This document shows positions 57,020-64,000 of a DNA stretch of 64,000 nt, one piece after another. The translations under genes were made by a program, and so were the position numbers. Origin of the DNA: Candolleomyces eurysporus (Eukaryota > Basidiomycota > Agaricomycetes > Agaricales > Psathyrellaceae). Below the pieces are notes generated by a model that saw nothing but the letters and a program-made list of their open reading frames with translations, made no database searches and was not told the DNA's origin. The stretch's first letter is position 1; each line of letters starts with the position of its first letter. The stretch spans positions 62,001 to 126,000 of the forward strand of contig JANBPK010000850.1 of NCBI GenBank assembly GCA_027579435.1, written 5' to 3'.

Positions 57020-57787
57020 AGCGTCGTGTTAAGAAATGGTTTGGTAAATGAGAGGGCCAGTATCGTACGAAAGGTGGAGGTAATTCAGTGCCAGTGTATC
57101 CTTCAGATAGAGAGGTATTGTAACGAACAATCCAAAAATGAATGCCTTTTTGACGAGTCTTGTGGCTGGGTGGCTCGAATAGCTTCTATCATTTGGTAAC
57201 CTCGAGCAAAAGGGAATTCAACGCTGAGCAAAATAGCTTCCGCCGATAGTAACCAGTCGACCTGGACCGTGAAAAAGGCAACGACGTCTATCCCCACTTC
57301 CACAAGGATTCAAGAGTGTCTCTGTCGTTGGGTGCCGCTGGGACGTGATGAAGATTGGCCAGGCAGAGACGTCCAGTGACGTGCGTGACGCACCAGATGC
57401 TCTGGGAGCATGAAACCTGCGCTCTGTTCGCCAATAAGTTAGAGGCATTATCAAGGGGAAAATTGTCTTGCTAACGGGCCCATAGACGACCAGAGAATGC
57501 TGGTGTCCGAACCACACAACCGAGATATGTTGGTGGGGTCGACCTGTTCCATTATCATCGATCCAGCGTACCATGCTCTTCGCTCTGTCTCCGAAGAGTC
57601 TCGGGGTAGGGGCTATGGAAGAGAGATGGCTGCGTCTCAGGGTCCTTTCTATCCAAAGCAACGAAGCAGTAGAGCACCCGAGAAGCTTCTGGAGGCCGAA
57701 CCTCGAGATAATGGAGAAACTTGGATAGTGAGAGAAATAGAAGCCACTTCACGTTCGATGAAGAACCCGGAAACCCGTGAATTTTGA
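57020..57787 (+). pseudogene. Degenerate 3' part of an L-serine dehydratase gene
   Basis: Corresponds to about 53050-53880 of the intact gene. Matching landmarks include 'gcttctatcattt', 'ttcaacgctgag', 'gtcgttgggtgcc', the intron-like 'cttgct(c/a)acg' before 'gaccagaga', 'gcataccac'-like codons and the end 'gaacctcgagataatggagaaacttggatagtg'. Frameshifts and stops are spread throughout. Homology continues into the 3' flank ('acctgattag.tagagta'), so a genomic copy, not a retrocopy, decayed here. Confidence 0.75.
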
Positions 57788-57894
57788 GCGTAAAAATACA
57801 GGGTACGGACACAGGGAGGACCTGATTAGTAGAGTACGTATTCAACTAGAGATATCTCAGTCAACTGCTTTCAATGAATTTCGCTGTGACGTAC

Positions 57895-58251
57895 CTATTG
57901 CTTGTTTTCCTCCTCGGCTAATCGAGCCGCCCGTTTGGCCAACCTCTCCGCCTTAATTCGCTCCAGCTCCTCTCGAACAGCGCTTTGGTTGGTTGGTAAT
58001 GACTAGAGGGACAGAATTAGAGCCCTGTAGACGACGTTATAGACATATGTACCTGGACTGTTCGTTCCAAGGGAGGGAAGAGCCTGTTCCGATACTATGC
58101 TCGGTTAGTGCCAGACCCATCGTTGAATAGAGGTTCTTACCGGAATTACGTGGTCTCTATACCACTGCGGGTCTCCAAAGTGCACCAAGGCCGCAATGGG
58201 GACGAAAAGATAGAGAGAGAATTTGAATACCTCAAGATTGGGACCGCCCAT
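57895..58251 (-). CDS. PET100: Pet100-like cytochrome c oxidase assembly protein
   Basis: Three exons. The first encodes MGGPNLEVFKFSLYLFVPIA and ALVHFGDPQWYRDHVIP, the second YRNRLFPPLERTVQ, and the third SLPTNQSAVREELERIKAER and RLAEEENKQ. The total is about 80 aa. The MGGPNLEVFKF start, a single inner-membrane segment and a charged C-terminal helix match the Pet100 family, which assists assembly of mitochondrial complex IV. Introns of 45-55 nt. It is divergent to POLD2. Confidence 0.85.
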
Positions 58252-58570
58252 GGTTGTTGGTGACAGGAACCGGAAGCAAGCGACGCTGTTTGGATGACTT
58301 GGTTGGTGCCAAACAAATTAGCCTGGCTCTCAGTCTGGATCCTAGAGTCCATCGTTGGGCCATTTATTACGTGAAAGAAACTTTAAATACTTTGGACCAC
58401 ATAATATAGCGGGCCAGACACTGTGTAGACCCAGCAGCAACTCGGACACGATTTGAGGGTCTTTCAGTCCACGTCCAAACTCTGCACAAATAACGCGACG
58501 CGTCGAAACTTTGATCGCGTTCAATTTGACCTGCAAGTCACTGCTCCCAGACTCAACGTCGATCTCTAGC
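58252..58570. promoter_or_regulatory. Shared divergent promoter, PET100 and POLD2
   Basis: 319 bp lie between two outward-facing start codons; no specific motif can be named. Confidence 0.45.
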
Positions 58571-60365
58571 ATGTCCACCCCTTCACAGAGGTCAGTTTCC
58601 CCATCTCAATGCTACTAGAAGCTCAAAGCAGGCAGCAGTGCAACATCGACCCTATCCCGACCAGCCACGACTGTCCTTCCACCAACCGACACGACACCGT
58701 CATTTATCCTCGGTAGCTCCCATAAGTCGTACAAACACCAGTACTCGAACATATACTTCATAAGACTGCGTCTACTCAAAGAGGTCGTGGTCAAAAATGC
58801 TGAGCGCCGTTGGCGAAACCTAGCTGGTGAGCACGCTTTGAAAACGCCCAAACGACTCGTCTGCTCACCCTGTACACTGCTCGACAGAACACCCAACTCT
58901 AGTTCCCCGAGTACTCGAAGTGACAAAAGGGAAACTGTGTTACATTGTTGGAACCGTGTATATGGACATGCCATTGAAGCCTAATGTACTGGAAGACTTG
59001 GCCAGAGATGTGAGTGTTTATGGTGCACGAATACATACCATTTGGGTTGACCGCTTTGCTAGAATACAATACCCCCACCGCCACCCGTCCCGAAATTCTA
59101 CTCGAGTGATGACCACACTATGCTCGAGGATGAATCCGGTCGTATACGATTAGTTGGAGAGCGTCTGAAGACTACACGGCTGGTTACTGGTGTGATCATT
59201 GGTGCTTTGGGAATGGAAACTCCAGGTGGCGAGTTTGAAGTGGTCGATATATGTAGCGCAAACTTCGCGCCGCAGGTATCTGCGGACAATGGTATGGAAG
59301 AGATGTCCGTTGACAGTGAGTCTGCCACCTTTGTGGTTTGTGCATCAGGCTAAATCTTCGTTAGGCTCGGAATCAGACCCATGGGTTGGCGTTCTCTCGG
59401 GGCTGGAGGTCGGCTCTGAGGCATCATCAGACGCGCGGATACAGATGCTCATTGAATACTTGACGGCAGAGGGTGGGTTAGGAGAAGATCAGGTGCCTGC
59501 ATCGCAGATCTCCAGACTCATAATCGCTGGTGATTCATTCGGTCCAATCAATATCCCTGGACGAGGAGACGGTACGCCTCAGGTGGAAGATAGAAAAGCA
59601 GTAAGTGTGGAAGTCGATTATGGCACAGTAAACTAAACTGATGTATAGAGACGAAATGCCCAAGACGCCGCTGCATTCTCCCCACATCCAATTTACAACC
59701 TTTCCAGCCACCTCCTAGACATTGGACGGACGATACCAGTTCATATTCTCCCCGGAGAGACAGACCCGTCTGGTGCCATACTACCTCAGCAACCTCTTCC
59801 ACGAGCCATGTTCGGAGAGGTATCCAAATCACCATCCTTCGTCTGCGAACCGAACCCTACATACATCAGGATGGCCCCTGGCATCGTAGACGAGAAGACT
59901 CTTTCGGAGAAGGAAAGCGCTGCAAGGACATTACTCGTGCATTCCGGGCAACCTCTGAACGACATCTTCAAATACCTCCCTAATCGGCACAACTCCCGGC
60001 TGGCGATTCTCGAGTCGACACTAAAGTGGAGGCATCTGGCACCAACTGCTCCGGACACCCTATGGTGTCATCCTTATGTCGCGGAGGATCCCTTTATCAT
60101 AAATAACACGCCAGACATTTACGTTGTTGGAGGTCAGAGACGGTTCGGAACAAAGCTGGTCGAGAGCGAGGATGAAATGCAGAGAAAAATTCGATGTCGG
60201 ATCGTCATGGTGCCAAACTTTGCTAGAACTGGGGTGCTAGTCTTGATTAATCTCCGGTCCCTGGAGGTGAAGTGTGTCAATTTCGGTGTGGACGGTATGA
60301 CTGGTGGAGGAGGGGTTTTCGAAGATGGTACGCATATTCCCATCGCCTTTGCTATTCATATCTAA
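58571..60365 (+). CDS. POLD2: DNA polymerase delta small subunit (Pol31/POLD2)
   Basis: Start MSTPSQR. The N-terminal part gives YKHQYSNIYFIRLRLLKEVV and KNAERRWRNLAG, then an OB-fold region (VTKGKLCYIVGTVYMDMPLK; DDHTMLEDESGRIRLVGERL; TGVIIGALGMETPGGEFEV). The inactive phosphoesterase-like domain includes WVGVLSGLEVG, RIQMLIEYLTAEGG, RLIIAGDSFGPI, LLDIGRTIPVHILPGETDPS, LPQQPLPRAMF and DIYVVGGQRRFG. The order and motifs match the B-subunit of DNA polymerase delta, which links the catalytic subunit to its other partners. Five or six introns; the last exon may end at 60365 or be spliced further. Confidence 0.9.
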
Positions 60366-60522
60366 CCTCCTTTTACTACCAGTCAAGGTGAAAGTACCGG
60401 CTCCAACACAAACTGTCATGGAACCGTTATCATCAGAGCAGCAAATGGGTGGAAGTCCTGGGCCGATGTAATCGTGTTTGGTAGGCATGTCAATGTTGTA
60501 GTATACAGCGGTTTGCATTCAT

Positions 60523-61269
60523 TCAGACGTCCCACTTCATTACGGATGTCACCCAATAAGCCCGCCCTGATTGCTCGTCTTGATCGTCTAACCAACAGAG
60601 ACCGTCCCTGAGAAGCATGTTCTCCAGAGCAGTACGGGCACGTTCGCGAGTCCACTGTTTCCTTTGGATGAGCATGTCCTCCACAATTCTTCCACCATGC
60701 TCCTGTGCGAGCGCCAGAATGGTCATTTGGTCGTCATCCAGTTCCTTCACTACACTCCTGACCATCTTTCTGCCTCCGATATCCACTACCTGGTATCCTG
60801 TCCCGAGAGGTTGGAGAGTCTTGATGCTCTGTACGATGTCGTCCTCGGTGATGGACCCATCACTAACACCTCGCAGCTTGCTAACCATCCGCAAGAGCTC
60901 CGACATTTCTATGAGCCCACCGTTCCTCTCCCGGGTGCTCACGCAAACGTCGACGATTTGAACACCCAGTTCGTACTGCCAGTCTCCCAAGCCTAGCAGC
61001 TCGGCCCACCAGCCCCCTTTACGGGGACCTGCGAGTGGGTCTACCCCGATGGATGTGCACATTTGCTGGAAAGCATGTCGAAAAGCGGGGTCGCTTTTGA
61101 TCTTGTCGCGATGGGTGGATGCGAAGTGGGTGAGAGAGCTGCGGAACTGGGTTAATTGACTGTTGAGATGTGCAACTTGAGATTCGGATATTTCGTTTGA
61201 GAGTTGTTGAAACCGTTTGGTCGTTTGCTGCCTGTCAAAGGCTGCTAAGCCGACGCCTCTTCTATGCAT
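60523..61269 (-). CDS. SNF8: ESCRT-II subunit Snf8/Vps22
   Basis: A single uninterrupted frame of 248 aa, start MHRRGVGLAAFDRQQTTKRF. It has the N-terminal helical region (LNSQLTQFRSSLTHFASTHR), DPAFRHAFQQMCTSIGVDPL, LGLGDWQYELGVQIVDVCVS and two winged-helix domains (MSELLRMVSKLRG; EDDIVQSIKTLQPLG; RERARTALENMLLRDGLCWL; end YWVTSVMKWDV). Length and motifs match Vps22, which acts in sorting ubiquitinated membrane proteins into multivesicular bodies. It is one of the few intronless genes in the window. Confidence 0.96.
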   Translation of the reverse strand: MHRRGVGLAAFDRQQTTKRFQQLSNEISESQVAHLNSQLTQFRSSLTHFASTHRDKIKSDPAFRHAFQQMCTSIGVDPLAGPRKGGWWAELLGLGDWQYELGVQIVDVCVSTRERNGGLIEMSELLRMVSKLRGVSDGSITEDDIVQSIKTLQPLGTGYQVVDIGGRKMVRSVVKELDDDQMTILALAQEHGGRIVEDMLIQRKQWTRERARTALENMLLRDGLCWLDDQDEQSGRAYWVTSVMKWDV

Positions 61270-61437
61270 GGCGATGGGGGGTCATTGGGATTGGGAAGAG
61301 CCTCAGGTGGAGTAGCGACCTGTCACTGATCAACGGCGCCAATCACCCAGAAGCGTAAGTATGTGGCTGTGCGCCACGGCCCTCGATCTCCTGGCCGCGT
61401 AGTCGACGCTTCTTCCACAACTAGCGAGAACCCATAG
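61270..61437. promoter_or_regulatory. Shared divergent promoter, SNF8 and HID1
   Basis: Only 168 bp separate two outward-facing starts, so this segment must serve both genes. Confidence 0.45.
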
Positions 61438-64000
61438 ATGTTCTCAAAACTACCTCAGAGGCTCTCCGCGCCGTTTGGAATCCTAGGAGATGAGGCGAAG
61501 CTGGCCTTCCCGTCTCAGCCTGGAGGCATTGTGAAGCTGTGGGCAACGAAGGTGAGCAACGACGAGGAGCTCTGATATCTATCTTGCTCAAGTTTGTGCA
61601 GAACATCCCCGAGAGCGACTCGTATTGGGAGCAGGTACGTGTGTTTCTTTGCTGCATACTTGGCATACACCTGATAAACCCTTGGCAGTACTTTGTCCTA
61701 TTCGACTCTGCTTCAGATGTCTTCTCGCTAATTGCACCTCACCAAAGTCAGCTGCTCGATTCTCTTAGCATCTGGCTGTCGTTGACCGACTCTTTCTAGT
61801 TCGAAGAGCACTCGTGGAAGCACCAGAGAACGTTGCGACACTCATTCGTGTTGTGTGTAACAGACTATCTACCCTTCTTACCGACCACACATTCCCTGAA
61901 CCAACAGCCACGGCGACATCTGCTACGGTCGCCGCATTTACTTCGACTATCAGGAAGGCCAGTGGTGGTGCTTCGGAAAGAAACGCAACAAAAGAAGTTC
62001 TCAACTGTCTGCGTATCCTCCAGCGCGTACTCCCCATCTTATTCGACGTACAAAGTGAATCCAACGCATTCGAACTCGAGCTGCTCTGGAAGAACGAGGA
62101 AGTAGAAGATCTCGACGACAGTAACCCATCATCTTCTGCACCGTCCCAATTCGTTATCGAAGACGAGGACGATAGCGATAATGAGGATGCACCCAAGACC
62201 CCCGTAGCAACTGCACCGCCCAATACCAGGCCCAAGAAGAAGCTTCCGTCTCTTGGGGAAAAGCTTTTCAACAACCTGATCGACCTCATGTTCTGCTGTG
62301 GCTTCACACTTGCTCCCAAAATCCAAGTCGACCACCACAAGATTAACTATGTTATCTGGTACGCCTGACCTCACCTCCCGCCGAGTACGCGTGTTTTCTC
62401 AAACTTTTGATCCTTATTCAAAGGGAGAAGGGAATTGGATCAACATCAGATTCTGCAGCAGCCTCGGCATATGATAGCAACAAGACCGAAGTCCTTCGAC
62501 TTTTGCTAGTCTTGCTATCGCGCCAAATATACGTACCGCCCGGTTCTCTCTTCACCAAACCCTCGCTTTACACCCTCCACTTTGTGCAAAAGATCCCACG
62601 GAGGGACGTGTTGACTATACTGTGCTCCCTCCTCAACACCGCTATGAACTCGACCGCAGCAGAGCTGTCCATTGGGGCTATGGCCGGCAAGTTGCCGTAC
62701 AATCACCTCGTATTCAAAGGCGAAGATCCTCGTGAAAAGCTGGTGGGAATGTGCTTCCAAGTTCTCTGCGTGTTGTTGGATTTCCAGAGTGGGACGGCAA
62801 AGGATCATACGGAGGGTCCGCCGGACAGCCAGACGTCTACACCAACTCCCAAGACCAATTCTTTCCGCTACTTCTTGATGAAACTGGTGGGTTATTTCTG
62901 TGGGTTTGTTTAAGTGATCCGGCTGACTGTTGGTTTAGCATCGGACGCAAGACTTTGAATTCGTACTCAACGGACTTTGCGGAATCTTGTTGCAGCAAAT
63001 GCATGCTATGAATAACTTGCTACCTGGGGCAAGAAAGCCGGTTCCCTATGTTCACGAAGCCAGTGAGTTCGGTTCACTCGGCCCACCAATCAATGCTGAC
63101 GAGGTCGTAGTTTTGTTCTTCTGGAAGATGATTGAGCTCAACAAGGTGTGTAAAAAGCCAGATACAATGACCATATTCTTCATTTAATACGACCCCAGAA
63201 ATTCCAAAAATACGTTCTCGAGTCGGACAAGTGCATGGACTTGGTCGGCTACTTGCTGTCTTACTGCGTGGAGGTGAAAGACAAGCCTCGTAAGTTCTTG
63301 ACCATAATCAGCCTTCACGGATATGTGAACGACCTATTTTTTAGACCAGCACGGCTTGTGCAGAGCAATTTCATACATCATCCAAGCGTTGTCTGCGGAA
63401 CCCGCTTTCGGCGCGAAGCTTGCTGAACCTATGAAGGCACTTCCGACTACTACGTGGAATGGGGTTGGTACGGGTGGCGATTTGTTAGTTCATGTAAGTG
63501 GAGTTTGTTCATGGCGTGAATTGTGAAGATTGACTTTTATTGATTTTCTCTTTCTCTTTCCGTTAGGCTATCTACTCAATCGTTGCCACGACCTCTGGAA
63601 CCCTCAATTCCCTGTACCCCGCTCTCATCATCGCGCTGTCCAATTCCGCTCCGTATTTCAAGAATCTCAGCGTCACAGCTTCAGCTCGACTTGTCCAACT
63701 ATTCACGTCGTTCGCCAACCCGGTTTTCCTACTGGCTGATGAGGGCCATCCGAGGTTGTTGTTCTTTATGTAGGTTCTTCCTATCATTAACTTCTGGAAG
63801 AGAAACTCATGCGAATGCGCACCCTAGGCTGGAAGTGTTCAACTCGGTCATACAGAACCACCTCAACGAAAACCCGACCCTTATCCTCGATATCCTAACC
63901 TCGCACAGAGTGTTCGAAGATCTGGCCAAGTTCACGCTCGCCAGCGGCCTGCGCGAAGTCAAGCGAGTCCAAATGGCTAAAGAGGAACTTGCGAAACGAA
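61438..64000 (+). CDS. HID1: HID1-family protein, N-terminal part (cut by window end)
   Basis: Start MFSKLPQRLSAPFGILGDEA. Then FVQNIPESDSYWEQ, YFVLFDSASDVFSLI and IRRALVEAPENVATL, followed by NCLRILQRVLPILFD, an acidic Ser-rich insert, GEKLFNNLIDLMFCCGFTL and VLRLLLVLLSRQIYVP. Further on are LPYNHLVFKGEDPREKLVGM, FEFVLNGLCGILLQQMHA, EVVVLFFWKMIELNK, SYIIQALSAEPAFG, AIYSIVATTSGTLNSLYPAL and TASARLVQLFTSFANPVFLL. This matches HID1, a Golgi-associated protein in secretory traffic. About nine short introns are visible. The frame is open to the right edge, so the C-terminal half lies outside the window. Confidence 0.88.

Noticed and set aside
1..64000. tRNA, rRNA, CRISPR arrays or operons
   Set aside because: None was recognised by eye; the intron-rich genes and divergent promoters are eukaryotic. 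A covariance-model scan would be needed to exclude a tRNA.

Overview
The window looks like the genome of a mushroom-forming basidiomycete (Agaricomycetes). Almost every gene is cut by several introns of about 45-70 nt with GT..AG ends. Genes lie close together and are very often arranged head to head. The identifiable proteins are fungal: the mitochondrial ribosomal proteins mS37 and mL60, an Rsp5-type ligase, a Pet100-like protein, a TmpA-like membrane protein and a Crinkler-like protein. Identities come from reading the translated sequence; no database search was possible.

Layout. 1-11.5 kb is an accessory zone on the minus strand: duplicated scar sequence at the left edge; a chimeric gene that joins an NYN-type RNase domain to a second copy of the mRNA cap guanine-N7 methyltransferase (512-3263); a Crinkler-like protein with an atypical kinase domain (3816-6573); and two NYN plus C-terminal winged-helix (LOTUS-like) genes (7224-9157 and 9551-11459). 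11.8-18.7 kb is a conserved housekeeping block: mS37, a Ubc6/UBE2J E2, an uncharacterised low-complexity protein, SF3A1 and mL60. 19.1-22.9 kb carries two more NYN/winged-helix genes on the plus strand, so the housekeeping block is flanked by two outward-facing NYN cassettes. 23-40 kb is again mostly conserved: CMS1, an ERI1-like exonuclease with a membrane anchor, a TmpA-like protein, NDC80, MOG1, an MIT/coiled-coil protein and RSP5. 40.4-42.5 kb is the complete ABD1 cap methyltransferase from which part of the 0.5-3.3 kb chimera derives. 42.6-53.9 kb is a tandem duplication of a divergent pair (M1 aminopeptidase on minus, L-serine dehydratase on plus). Both aminopeptidases survive, but only one full dehydratase does; a broken copy lies at the unit junction and another at 57.0-57.8 kb. 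A roughly 1.06 kb block of tandem repeats (55.18-56.24 kb) precedes a final conserved stretch: PET100-like, POLD2, SNF8/VPS22 and the start of HID1, which runs off the right edge.

The main biological signal is an expanding, recombining family of NYN-domain putative RNases. There are five copies here and probably a sixth just beyond the left edge, with altered active-site motifs. One copy has exchanged its C-terminal domain for an mRNA cap methyltransferase. Many genes also occur as divergent pairs sharing short promoters.

Quality caveat: the assembly has five single-N positions beside homopolymers, plus two homopolymers (10522-10528 and 28343-28350) where the reading frame appears to break. 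Some apparent frameshifts are therefore probably sequencing errors.
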